DNA from: Nematostella vectensis
Lineage: Eukaryota > Cnidaria > Anthozoa > Actiniaria > Edwardsiidae
DNA length: 64,000 nucleotides
Assembly (NCBI RefSeq): GCF_932526225.1
Contig: NC_064034.1
Location: forward strand, 3,644,001 to 3,708,000
Direction: 5' to 3'
Every line of letters begins with the position of its first letter. Position 1 is the stretch's first letter. A model generated the notes under the pieces. That model saw only the letters and a list, made by a program, of their open reading frames with translations, was not told the origin of the DNA and searched no databases. Both the position numbers and the translations under genes were made by a program. Shown here one piece after another: positions 43,421 through 54,342 of the stretch.

Positions 43421-44867
43421 TACGCCGCGGCCACCGCGAGCGCCGACAGCCCCGCCTTGAGGGCGGTGTGGTCACTTTTCTCGCCGAACAGGGTAGGGGC
43501 CGCGCCCTCCGCGTGCACTTTCGCAGGGGTGCTTTGCCGCCGGGGCGGCACGTGGTCAGTCGCGTGTTGCACCCTAGGATGCCCACCGGCCATGTTATGA
43601 GCACCGACTGGCTTTGTCTCGGCGTTGATCGCGTTTGCACCGAGCTTTATGGAGTCCGTGGCTTTCTGCAGCTTATTGTTGTAGCCCACGACGCTTTGCG
43701 TGTTTATCACCAGATCGCTCGGCATCAGCCACACTCCTGGTGAAACCGCAAGACTCAGTCTCACCTTGGCCTCCTGCACGGCTAATTGGTACCTTTGCAC
43801 GCTTTGTGCGATATCGTTTTCTATGATCGCGTCTTCGAGCAGCTCCGTGAACTCCGCCTGCGTCTCCATGGCGGCCCACCGGCCCCTGCGATGGAGGAAC
43901 GGACGTTTACCTGCGCGCCAAGCACTGTGTAGACGAACGCCTCGACCGAGCGGTCGAGTCTCCCTAGCCCTGCTTTTGTCAGCCCCTCGCCTTTGGGAGG
44001 CGCAAACCAGCTATATTGCACGCCCCCGTGGTCGTCGTTGCGTATGTAACCCACCTACTTCCCGCTGTTGTACGTCCCACCTTCGTCGCTAAACAGATTA
44101 TGGTTGCTCGGGTACTCGTCCGCCGCTGTGTCGTAGCCACGGATCACGTGCACGTTGCGATACCCCTCCCCCGGGTAGAACACAAACACATCGCCTAGCC
44201 CTTGGTTCCGCCCGCCTTTCCATCGAAAGTCCGGCTTACGCGGCAAACCGAACTCTATGCATAGACGCTCGAAAGCGGCCTTCTTGTAGGGGTTACCTTT
44301 TTGCGTGAACGGGCTGTCGCCAGGCAGGGGGACGCCGAGCTCGTAGAGTATCCTCCGGGTGGTAAAGTAGACGTGAAACCTTAGAAATCCCCTGATGACA
44401 GAGGGGAGCGTGGCGAAAGTGGGGTCAGTTAGGGACACCCCACATCCGGCGGTTGCGCACCAGACCGCAAAGTTGAGTTGCTGTGGCCAGTACCCATAGG
44501 AAGGCTCCGATAGCCACCGGCGAGACTCCTTGGCGGACTTGTGCGTGACTTCTGTCTCTTTGAATATGTCTCGGACCCTAGTCGTGAATGATTTGTCCTC
44601 AGCCACGTGTATCTCCAGCTGCGTGAGTAGTGGGGTGATGTCTGAGGCCGTGCTCTCCACGGGGGTCGCGGGCACGGCGTAGAGCAGCTTTTGCGCGAGG
44701 GTCAGAGACCTAGGGAAACCTAGGAGAACCGGTTTTTTTACTTGTTCGGCTATAGCGTGTTTGATATGCTTGGCTATAGAGGCTCCCGCCGCAACTGCCG
44801 CCTTCTTCGTCTCCTTCTCCTTCCTTCTGGGGACCTCGTTCAGCATCTGCCAGCCTTCCCAATCCAT
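43405..44867 (-). pseudogene. Large conserved protein of unknown function, broken in three
   Basis: ATG 44867 (MDWEGWQMLNEV). The first frame contains WPQQLNFAVWCATAGCGVSL, RFHVYFTTRRILYELG and FRWKGGRNQGLGDVFVFYPG and ends at TAG 44055-44057. The same frame resumes (44054-43880) with YIRNDDHGGVQYSWFAPPKG and VLGAQVNVRSSIAGAGG. A frameshift near 43870 leads to TELLEDAIIENDIAQSVQRY, then WLMPSDLVINTQSVVGYNN and a C-terminal hydrophobic segment ending at 43405. Taken together this is one gene of about 487 codons. I recall the whole order as a recurring cnidarian element protein; no function is known to me. A virion structural role is possible because of the neighbours. Its 3' end overlaps the convergent membrane-protein gene by about 16 bases. 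Confidence 0.6.
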
Positions 44868-44918
44868 GCTCAGCCCTATTAAACACGAAGGCAGGCTATG
44901 TTTAACACAATGGTGGTC

Positions 44919-45233
44919 CTACACGCTGTGTTCACCGGAGGTGAACTGACGCTCTTCTCCGAGCAGCCGATAAGGCGCCCACGCTTTGTGGCGCTCCGGC
45001 AGTGCTCGCTGTATAACAGCTGGTAAAATCTCGAGCGGGAGCAGCAGATAACGACTATAGCCTCCCTCCCGCCCATCGCTACTCTGCCAGCCGGGCACCA
45101 CACGGCCGAGTCCATCGTGGAAACGATCAACCACGCTTAAAGCCAGATTCTGACCGCGAAGCTGGATCCCCTCACCGTGAAGATCGTGCTCGTGTCCACA
45201 GGCATTGTGTTCCTGAACGCCGAGCTTTGCGCA
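44919..45233 (-). pseudogene. Small protein fragment, function unknown
   Basis: An open frame of 105 codons without ATG, between a TAG (45234-45236) and a stop at 44919. It reads VQEHNACGHEHDLHGEGIQL, LSVVDRFHDGLGRVVPGW, REGGYSRYLLLPLEILPAVI and ends RQFTSGEHSV. Composition and the absence of stops in a GC-rich context suggest real coding, with a lost start. It lies just upstream of the large protein in the same direction. The antisense frame is weaker. Confidence 0.35.
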
Positions 45234-45340
45234 CTATTTGGCCTAGAGGCTAAAGACGATCAGATGGGTAAGCGGGGCCTCGCACTGCCCTTGGGGGCAC
45301 CCCCCACTTAAGGTGACTTTGCCGAAAATAGACGCTTGGA

Positions 45341-46198
45341 TCACGCACTTGGACGTCACGCTAGCTATATCAACAACAGTAACTGCGCTTCAATTACGGA
45401 GAGTTAAATATAAACTGTACTCAAATTGACCGGGGTAATACAAATCATTCGAAATTTTTTTCTTTATGAGATCTGCATAATTTTTTGGACCAAATTCTGA
45501 CCTGTTAAAGAAAAAATAATAATAAAGAAAGAAAAAAAATAAATAAAGAAAAAAAATATTCCTTCCACCTGCTATTTATACGAACAAAATCCAAATTCGT
45601 CCCCCCGTATTTTTTATTCAGTTGTATTAATGTGTTAGGGTCGCCTTTTGGATATTTCACGCTAGTAATGACTGAAACAGATATTTAGCCTAAATCCGCT
45701 AAATAGCGAAAAAAATGCTGAAAAAAATTTTTTTGACGTATTTCCAGCCCTACTCTGTAATTCTATGCAGAAAAATAGATAATTTGGTTTTTTTTTATTA
45801 ACAATTACCCCCCCCCCCCCCCTTGCTATTAGGTTCTGTTTCGGTCCTGTTTAGGTTCTGATTCGGTTCTGTTTAGGTTCTAAGAAATTTTAGGTTCTAG
45901 GATCACCACGGTTTGCAATGCTACCCACAATTAAGCGAATAATAATTTAAAGTCGAGAATTGTATGCGAAAAAAGAAATATCGTTTTTGGTTTCAAAAAC
46001 AGCGCGCGGTCGTGAGAATGTCGCCATTCTTGATTGCGAATGCAGCGCGCGCACACAATGCAAAAACAATTCAAAGACTAAAAATCTGCTAAATTTTGCA
46101 GATTTGTTTCCTAAAGTTAAATAATCATTTGAAGACCAGGTGGAGATATAAAAATATCGGTAAAAGTTGTAACCACACAACGTTCTTCAGCAATAACT
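45341..46198. other. AT-rich non-coding stretch
   Basis: Composition drops sharply from GC-rich to AT-rich. It holds a poly-C run (about 45807-45822) and several repeats of TAGGTTCTGTTT / CGGTTCTGTTTAGG (45830-45900). No gene is visible. Confidence 0.5.
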
Positions 46199-46792
46199 AG
46201 AGACCTTATGCAACTCAAAACGGCGACGGCAAACAACGTTGTGTGACGTGGTGACGTCATCTTTTAGACCAAAAGTGACGCGTCTTCCGGTTTATTTTGC
46301 CGTCTTGTTGTCGTCGAGTACGTGAAACGCCGGGGTTTGCCGTTTCAGCCAAAACGTGAGTACTTTTTATTGCTTTTAACTTTATCTGTTGGTTATTCTT
46401 CTGCCAGATAACTTTTGAATTATGCAGAAAGTATATGAGAATGGAATTAGGTAGTTGAAATAACTTGCCTCCCTTTTATTTTTGCGAAATTATTTGCTTT
46501 TATCGTATCGTATTTTTGTTGTCAACTTGTCAAAACATAGCCAAGCAAATCATTGCAGAGAAATATGTTTGAACGCCTCCAATGTAGTTTTAAGGCGATA
46601 TTTCTTACTACATTTGTTCCTAGGAATATATTCAAGTTTTTTTTCGTTCAGGAAGTAGCACACAAACAAATGCAAACATGGTTGTTTTTGATAATTACAT
46701 CAGTTCAGCGATAGCATTATAAATTCTTGTCTAAGTTAGTTAACACATTTAAGACGACAAATGACAAACTTTTTTTTTTCTATTTCCAGATG

Positions 46793-47255
46793 GCAATGAA
46801 GTGGAATGCGATTCACGACGAATCGATGCTCATGGAAGTTATGGTCCATGAGCCATTGGTTCATAAATTTGGATCAACAGAGCGGGGGAAGGTGTGGGAG
46901 GGTGTGGCAGAGGCACTTAATGTCATACCACAATTCTCATCAAATGGCTGCAAACTAAAGGGGCGTTCTGTCCGAGAGCGGTACAGTCTTCTTGAAAAAA
47001 AAAATTAAAAAAAAGGTGGCAGAAGAGATGAAGGCAAGTGGGATTGATACGCCGGGGCTAACAAACTGCGAGCGTTAGTTAGAGGAGCTGGTGGAGCGCT
47101 TTGCTGAAGCAAAGTCAGAAGTGGAAGCAGCAAATGAAGAAAAAGGATTTGATAGACAGAAGGGGGAGGAGATGCGGAACCGGGCGATTGAGAAGATGAT
47201 GGGCCAGTGGCAAAGAAAAGAAGAGGGAATGGGAGCGAAACCCTTGTATATTTAA
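46793..47255 (+). pseudogene. SANT/MADF-like DNA-binding partner of Harbinger
   Basis: A good splice acceptor (TTTCTATTTCCAG) directly precedes ATG 46790-46795 (MAMKWNAIHDESMLMEV). The protein continues FGSTERGKVWEGVAEAL and GRSVRERYSLLEKK, a Myb/SANT-like helical domain. An A-rich run at about 47000-47012 breaks the frame. Beyond it the reading continues as a charged coiled coil (ELVERFAEAKSEVEAANEEK) with a TAG at about 47076, ending near 47255. The partner normally brings the transposase to the nucleus and to DNA. Non-functional here. Confidence 0.65.
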
Positions 47256-47259
47256 GAGA

Positions 47260-47971
47260 TAAGGTAATAATGTATATCTTTCGTCAAAAGTAAAATATCT
47301 TTCGTCAAAAGTAAATCTGACCCCTCAAAAATTTAGGGAGGGGGTGCTCCCCCTTCGGGACGGTAATCCTCTCTTCCTGGGTAGGTAGCCCTAATCTAGA
47401 ATGATCATTTGAACAACATTTTGAAGTAAAATAATAGTGGATTTGTTTAAATTACTGAAACAACTAATTAATACTCAAATGTCTCTTTTTTCTCAACTTT
47501 TAAGCAAACGATAATTATGTAAAAATCTCCTCCATGACAAAAATACACTAAGAAAAATAGCTTGGCTAAAAGGCCAAATTGCTTTCATACACCCCCTACC
47601 ACTTCATACGTGTCAATCCAATGTGATCAGAAACCTTGAGACTTGGTCCGTAGACATTTTTTTTTTTGGTTCTGCAATTTTTTGCCAAAAACCTGGTGAT
47701 TTCACGTTAAAACCTGGAGAGTTGACAGGTATGCTACTGACCTGGTGAAACCAGACTGGGGACTTTTAAAATTCCTGGTGGACTTTTTGCCTCCCCGTTA
47801 CCTGCTAAGTTTTCAGACTCTCCATGGCAGAGGTTTCCCTCATACAATTTCACTCTGACCTGATGGCATAGGAGACCCCCCTCTATATCTAAAAAAAACT
47901 TGGAAATTCACAGCTTTTTACGGAAAACCTGCCTGGGAATCATTCACCAGGTCTGTTACAGAGGGGTATTT
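47260..47971. other. Internal non-coding part of the Harbinger element
   Basis: Sequence between the two convergent genes of the element. It should hold both polyadenylation regions. I see no other gene. Confidence 0.4.
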
Positions 47972-49048
47972 TCATGTGAAGTAGACCTCAAGATCAGGTG
48001 GGTCCAGGCCGAAAAACTGGGATGTGGAGGAGCCATATAGGCAAGTGTTGGCGTTTCTTAAAAGTGCACAAACAATGTACATTTTTCCAACTGGGCTCAG
48101 CACTATCTTCAAGTCTTTCTTAAAATCTAGATATGCAAAGTAAGTTGATATGTCATTAAAAACCCATTCAACTGCAGTGCGAACTTTGCTCATGGAGAGG
48201 TTAAATAGCTCCTGTTGGGCTTGCAGGTTTCTTCCTCTGAATGGGCACTTCATTTGGGCCCTCAACGGGTAGGCGGGGTCCCCATAAAGGCAGAGTGGCT
48301 GCCCAGCCGTGTTGATAGCATGCCTTTCTAACAGCGGCAGCAAGCCCGACTCATGTAGCATGGCACTGTCGTGTCGTTTACCTTCAATGGGACCGAAAAG
48401 GTTGGCAATCAAACCATTAGGCGCGACAAAGCTCTGAAATTTGATTGCGTGGACCCGCTTGTGGCCATTATACATGGTCCTCTGGTGAAGCCCAGGCCTG
48501 CAAATTGGTCTCAACGTTCCATCGATGAGCCCCCAGCAGTTACCGAGTGCAGCTCCCTTCAATGCCACGACGAGCCTAGCATAATCTTCCAGGTGTGCCG
48601 GGGAGAGCCAAGCTTGGTTGAAACTTGATAGGAGGTACCTGTAGTTGGTGTAAATGTAGCTGACCGCTTCGTTTACGACCATAGATATTTGCGGAACAGC
48701 TCGGGCGAATCGAGGGACAAGGTCTTCGTATCTACAGGGATATGCGAATCGTCTAAGAGTCATGCACAGGGCTTCCATTCCATCCACAGTAAGATGGTTC
48801 GGACATGTTATTTGGTCCGGGAAGTTAAGCGCTTCATTAAGGCGATATAAATCATTTTTAATGAAGCGAAACTCACTCAAACACTCGTCGTCCGTCAGCG
48901 ATTCAAGATCAAATCTATTGTACTTCTCGAAAGGGATGTCCAAATTTTTCGACTTGTTCAGGTTCTGTTATAGAAGAAGTTTGTCGTCTATTACTTCAAG
49001 ATCATTCGCGAGTAGAAGAGCTTCTCGTGCATCTCGAAAAGTGGACAT
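47972..49048 (-). pseudogene. PIF/Harbinger (HARBI1-like) DDE transposase
   Basis: The true start is probably ATG 49048 (MSTFRDAREALLLAND). The frame is open to 47972 except for one TAA at 48968-48970. After it come KYNRFDLESLTDDECLSEFR, the first catalytic Asp in CWGLIDGTLRPI, the second in CLYGDPAYPLR and the Glu in VRTAVEWVFNDI, so the DDE triad is intact. About 358 codons, the normal length. The single stop makes this copy inactive unless read through, but it is a young-looking element. Strongly matches the DDE_Tnp_4 layout. Confidence 0.85.
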
Positions 49049-49801
49049 AATGATAGTAGCATTGTAACTTTTGCAGTGTCAAAACGATTGCGTAAGGTTG
49101 TTTACATCCAAGACGGCAACCTCATTTCTGACGTACTCGTACCAGACCCGCGCGACATAACCTGACGTCGCCGTCGTGGATTTTTTTTGTTGCGTAAGGT
49201 CTCTCCTAAGAAGACATGAAGACGGGAACCGGTTTAGCGCGCGCATATGTTTTCTCATGTAATTTGATTGACATCTCGATCTACGTCACAAATGACTGGA
49301 CCCGGGCCTTTCAGTTCAAGGCCTTTTTTCCGAAGGTTGACCAAAATACCTCAATATTACATATTTGAGTTATTCGCGCAAACGCGTGTTTTATAGGGTC
49401 CCTACGAACCACATACCTTTTGGAAGATGAAAATATATAGAATTGACAAAGTCTATCAACTCTGAAAGGTTATATGGACTTTAAATGTAAATATAATATC
49501 GCACTCTCGAGCGAAAAGTGACACCACTTTTCGAAAGCGCCAGGCGTTCCTCTTTGGTCCAGGAATCCTCTGATGGGCACATTTTCTATTATTTTAGGGC
49601 CTTGTTTTACCCTGTTACCAGTTCAATATTATTATTTTTCTTATTCAATATGATCATCTGTATAATTTTAAATAAAATATTTCCGAGATAGGTGTCAAAT
49701 TGTGTGTGTTTTTTAATTACGGCATTACCCCTAAGGAAAAATGTGCTTACGAAAAAAATTGTCGATAGAATTTTTTAAACATAATTTTTTGTCAGTTTTT
49801 G

Positions 49802-51308
49802 CAGGGGTGGATCCAGACTGATTCAACTGATTCCAGTGAATCACTCAAAATCCCAGAAAAATGTTTTTTTTTTTGTAGATTTGAATTTTAGAACGTTCAA
49901 TAAAAATAAACATCTACTGTTGTCTGTTATTTAAACACTATTAGACCTGCTTCCTGGGTTGTTTCGCTGTTATTTCTAGCCCTGCACTTAAGCTATGTCA
50001 TTTCCTTTAGCGCTTGGACAGCATTTCCGGTCCCCCCACGGGAAATATTGCTCCGGATGGTGAGTGATAAATCAAGTTTGGAGGAGGGGACCCATTTAGA
50101 AATTTTGCGCGTGTATAAAAATTATGCGCGTGCTCTGGAACTACTCAAGCTCTTCACCGATTGGCTACGGTCCACGCGGAATCACTCAAGCTCTGTTTTG
50201 ATTGGTTGCTATAACGTGTGAATCACTTTGGAATCAGTTGACAATAAAATCCCGATTCTACCCCTGAGAAAAGTAGGCCTTTGTTTGCTTTAGCGTGTGA
50301 TCTCTTGAACACATCTCTCGAACTGAAATCTTGAAAAGCAAAGCATGGCTTCACAAAATGCACACGTTTCTCATGGACAGCCTGTTTGCCGAAAAAAATA
50401 GTGTTATTCTTTTGATTATGGTGTAGAATTTGATCGAATTCAGATCCCGAGAAGTTGGAATTAATGATGAAAGTGTGGCGACCGGACGATAGCTCTTCCG
50501 AATTCTCTATGAGTAAAAATGGCAATGGAAAGTGGTCGCCTTCGTAAGGGAAATACATAATGTTTTTAGCAGAACCCCCGGACAGTGTATTCTTAGTATA
50601 TTAATGGCATTTCTGTTTGCCCTGTGTTTTATTTGGGAAGATTTTCGGCTGTTATTTCAGTAAGGTAAATTGGCTAGTAAAATCACCTCTTCTACTTTCG
50701 ACATTAGCGTAAGATACTACACGAGCAAAATTGACCAGTACACGAATTTCGGTGCCTCTAATGGAAACATGCAAAGAGGAGAAGTGCCAATAGATCAGCA
50801 ACTAGATGGGATAATGCACCGTAAAGTTGCTTAGAATTGAGAGGTCATGGAGTCGATTATTGATACGAGTTGCTGTCTGTGTGGCACAAGCTACGTTATA
50901 ATGCAATGGGAGGTTGTTTTTTATATATTACAATCACACCATTTGGATATTGCCAAGGGGTATTCGAAGAGAATAACTGGTACTTGCCTCGCCACACTTT
51001 TAAGAACACAAATCTGGTTGAATTAGGTAGGAATAGTGTATTTATTATCTGCCTAATCGTTGAATGAAGTCACTCAGTTTTAAATGGCCATAAGTTTAAT
51101 ACAGCACCGGTGAAACTTAACCTTAAATTTATTATCTAACTACATAAATCCCTAAAATGCCAAATGCATTCCTAAAAATTCTGCAGATTGCATGTTTCAA
51201 ACACGTAATTTCATAAATTTCCTGTTGAGCATACCCCCCCCCCCCCCCCCCCTTGATTGGTCCGTGACCATTTGGAATCAGTCAACGTTAGGCCTGGATC
51301 CATCCCTG
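49802..51308. mobile_element. 1.5-kb hAT-like non-autonomous element, unit B only
   Basis: The ends CAGGGGTGGATCCAG and CTGGATCCATCCCTG are inverse at 14 of 15 bases, flanked by TTTTG on both sides (49797-49801 and 51309-51313). Unit A has the uninterrupted sequence CAGTTTTTGAGCTAAC at about 2397-2412. A poly-C run lies near the right end (about 51235-51252). No transposase frame is visible; a 111-codon minus-strand frame (50223-50558) has no recognised domain. Confidence 0.85.
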
Positions 51309-51997
51309 TTTTGAGTTAACAAATGCAGGGACGAAGTTCTAATTGGATTGAATTATTATAAGGCCTCGAATCAATTTTCAATTTGGGGTATCAATTATCG
51401 TATGATCAAAGAAAAGCCTGAAAATTCTAAATCTTTTAAGTTTTATATTACCAATTCTTAACTGTAATCAATCACAAACACTAATCTATCTAATTTGAAA
51501 TTTAGAGTTCTTATGCTCAAAGCTATAAAAAAAATGACCCCTTTCCAAAAATGAGCAATCTATTTTGTCCTCGTCGAATCAAATACTTTTATCGCTAGAG
51601 GAAAAAAAATTCTCGATAGAATTTTTTTTATAGTTATTTGAGAAAAAGCTTTTTTAGAACTAAATACTTTGTCAAAATAGTAAATTCATTTAATCATTCT
51701 AAGGTCTCTTATTTTTCAAATGAGTCCCGTCTTTTCACGAATTTTCGACGCAATGCTTCGATGACAACAGGTACCAGATAAATACCTTATTTTTTCCGTC
51801 GAAGTTTACCGTTTGCCTCGATGGCCCAATAATCCCGTTTGGTTGCATTGTCATCGCATTTTCCTTGTTAGGAAAATTTGGAATAATCCATCTCGTTTTC
51901 CTGGCGTTCACCGAGGAGGATAACGCGAGTAATTCAAAGATTTTCCTGACCAGAAAACGCATGGAAAAAATTAACATATAACATAACCATAACCCTA

Positions 51998-52609
51998 TTG
52001 GTCACGTTTTCATTCCCCGTTTGCCTCGAGTTGTCAGAGAAAAGAGACAATTTAATGGCTGTGCTTCTCAACTATAAGCTTGCCTGCCAACGATGTTACT
52101 GGAAGTCTGTTAATTATACCTCCAAGAAGCAGGGGAAGAGTTTTGAATTCGATCGGCGGTTTGTTTATGGTATGAGGAGCATTGGCATAGGACATGTTGG
52201 TGCTAAGAAATTCTGCACTGCGATGAATGCCGTAATCCCCAACTGCGAGAACGATTAAGCAGAACAGTAGTGTCATTCTAAATCGTGTGAAGGAGGTTAC
52301 AGAAGAGAGAATGTCTAAGGCTGTACACTGGTTCTGAGAATCCTGACTGTGGTGCCTCTTTTAAAGCAACCTGGCAAAGGAGAGGATTCTTCCCTACATG
52401 GTTGTGTGACAGCTATCTCTATAGAAACCAGTAAGGTGCTTGACGTGGAGGCCCTTACGGTTTCATGCAAGCAGTGTCAGCTGCACAAACACCTCGATAA
52501 GGACAGTGAGGAGTATAAAAACTGGAAACTTGACCATGTCAACTGCAAGGCCAACTTAAGAGGCTCGGCACCAGTCATGAAGCCAGAAGGGACTGACCAA
52601 TTTTTTTAA
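51998..52609 (+). pseudogene. Mutator-like (MULE) transposase fragment, copy B
   Basis: The same two blocks as copy A: RRFVYGMRSIGIGHVG (51998-52258) and GCVTAISIETSKVLDVEAL with CKQCQLHKHLDKD (52349-52609). Copy B ends earlier because of a frame change after PEGTDQFF. Present before the duplication. Confidence 0.7.
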
Positions 52610-52619
52610 GAAGTCAGTC

Positions 52620-53381
52620 TAAAAACACAATTTGTGTTACACTGACTTTTATAGTGACAGTAACTAGACCACTAGACCACTCGAGTTAAGTATTGGGCAA
52701 CAAACATTTTTGGTCATAACTTGAATTGCATTTAAGATATTCTCTTTATTATAGTCCACTCTATGGCTTTACTAGTCATCAATATTGTCTGCAAATTTCA
52801 TTTATTTTGGATAAAAAGGCTAAGGAGTTATCCCTGCTAGAATATATGATACGGAAACTATGGTGTTGCCTCTCTGCCTGGTTGCCATGGCAACATATGG
52901 ACTTATGGAAAATTGTATCAACCAATTCCTTCCATCATGAAGACCAAATATAAAGTGGTTTCAAATCATTAAAGTACTTTCCAAAAAAAATGCATTTTCA
53001 ATGACACATACCACCTTTAACTATGTGTCTCACTAACTTCCGCCCGGCAAAATTCGAACAAAAATGAATTATTACAAGACCCTTGTTACTGAAAGCCTCT
53101 ATCAAGTCTATTATCAAAATGTATTTTGTTTGGTTTAATTTTTGATTTCCCGTGCGTAACAGTCCGTTGAATATTTCGCTATTCGAGGGCCCTCGTATCA
53201 ATCGAATCAATCGAAGGCGCTTGAATGATATCTAAGAAAAATCCATTTCACGTACAAATTTATGGGTTTGCAGATATATTATAGTAGTTCAGCGTGCATC
53301 AATTACATTCAGGAGAAAAGCAAAAGTTAAAACCGTGATTGGCAGAAGCTTCTTTTTTTATTCGTAATTCGTAAAAGCCTG
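52620..53381. other. Non-coding 3' flank in unit B
   Basis: Partly matches 3780-4120 of unit A, with about 370 bp (around 53010-53380) not present there. No gene is visible. Confidence 0.4.
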
Positions 53382-54290
53382 ACAAATATCTAGTTTTCAA
53401 CCTACTCCTCCTTATTAGTATTCTAGTTATAACCTCATTCACATTTAATGATTTCATATTAAACCCCATTTTTCCCTGCTGATAAATGAAGCTCTCCCCG
53501 TTCTTTAATATTGTAAATTATTCATAGGTATTTTTAATGAAATAAACTTGCAATAACAATAGAAAAGGTGTCAATCATTTAATAAGTGCAGTTATGTTAG
53601 GGTGGTGAAGAGTATTTTCGTGATTCGTGATTGGCGGTTTTTCGCGTCACGTTTCATACATTTGTACGTAGAAGTAAACATCGATGTCATTGTGTGTTAG
53701 TTTAACTGAGGAGTGGATGGACCGCAGCGTTGATCTATGATCTATGTATATTAAATCATATATTCAGGAGAAAAATAAAAGTTAAAACCGTGATTGGCAG
53801 ATGCTTCTTTTTTTATTCGTAATTCGTAAAAGCCTACAAATATCTAGTTTTTAACCTACTCCTCCTTATTAGTATTCTAGTTATAACCTCATTCACATTT
53901 AATGATTTCATATTAAACCCCATTTTTCCCTGCTGATAAATGAAGCTCTTCCCGTTCTTTAATATTGTAAATTATTCATAGGTATTTTTAATGAAATAAA
54001 CTTGCAATAACAATAGAAAAGGTGTCAATCATTTAATAAGTGCAGTTATGTTAGGGTGGTGAAGAGTATTTTCGTGATTCGTGATTGGCGGTTTTTCGCG
54101 TCACGTTTCATACATTTGTACGTAGAAGTAAACGTTAATGTCATTGTGTGTTAGTTTAACTGAGGAGTGGATCAACCGCAGCGTTGATCTATGATCTATG
54201 TATATTAAATCATATATTCAGGAGAAAAATAAAAGTTAGAACCGTGATTGGCAGAAGCTTCTTTTTTTATTCGTGATTCGTGAAAGCCTG
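53382..54290 (+). repeat. Roughly 455-bp tandem duplication downstream of transporter B
   Basis: CAAATATCTAGTTTT starts at 53382 and again at 53837, and each unit runs through the CTACTCCTCCTTATTAG, GGCGGTTTTTCGCGTCACG and ATTCAGGAGAAAAATAAAAG blocks. Unit A has one copy. It lies just past the transporter's stop codon, so copy B may have an altered 3' end. Confidence 0.85.
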
Positions 54291-54342
54291 AAAAATTAAT
54301 CAGACAAGACATGTTTATTTTGAACAGCGAAAGGGTTCAAAC

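Larger units (their letters stand above)
38730..45340. mobile_element. Second virus-like module (Polinton-like-virus type), decayed
   Basis: A visibly GC-rich block in AT-rich surroundings. It carries a packaging ATPase and a capsid-like protein (both minus), a coiled-coil membrane protein (plus), one large conserved protein (minus, three pieces) and a small minus-strand fragment. The genes are arranged divergently around a GT-rich tandem repeat (40638-42330). The capsid-ATPase pair, the membrane protein and the large protein are, to my recollection, recurrent together in cnidarian genomes, in line with Polinton-like viruses. No polymerase, integrase or terminal repeats were found. The exact ends are unknown; 38730 and 45340 are the outer limits of recognisable genes. 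Confidence 0.65.
46199..49204. mobile_element. PIF/Harbinger transposon, about 3.0 kb
   Basis: The left tip AGAGACCTTATGCAAC (46199) and the inverse of the right tip AGAGACCTTACGCAAC (49204) match at 15 of 16 bases. Inside are a HARBI1-like transposase (minus) and a small SANT/MADF-like protein (plus), the normal two-gene set. Flanking trinucleotides ACT and CCT do not form a perfect 3-bp duplication. The element sits immediately before unit B. Confidence 0.85.
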
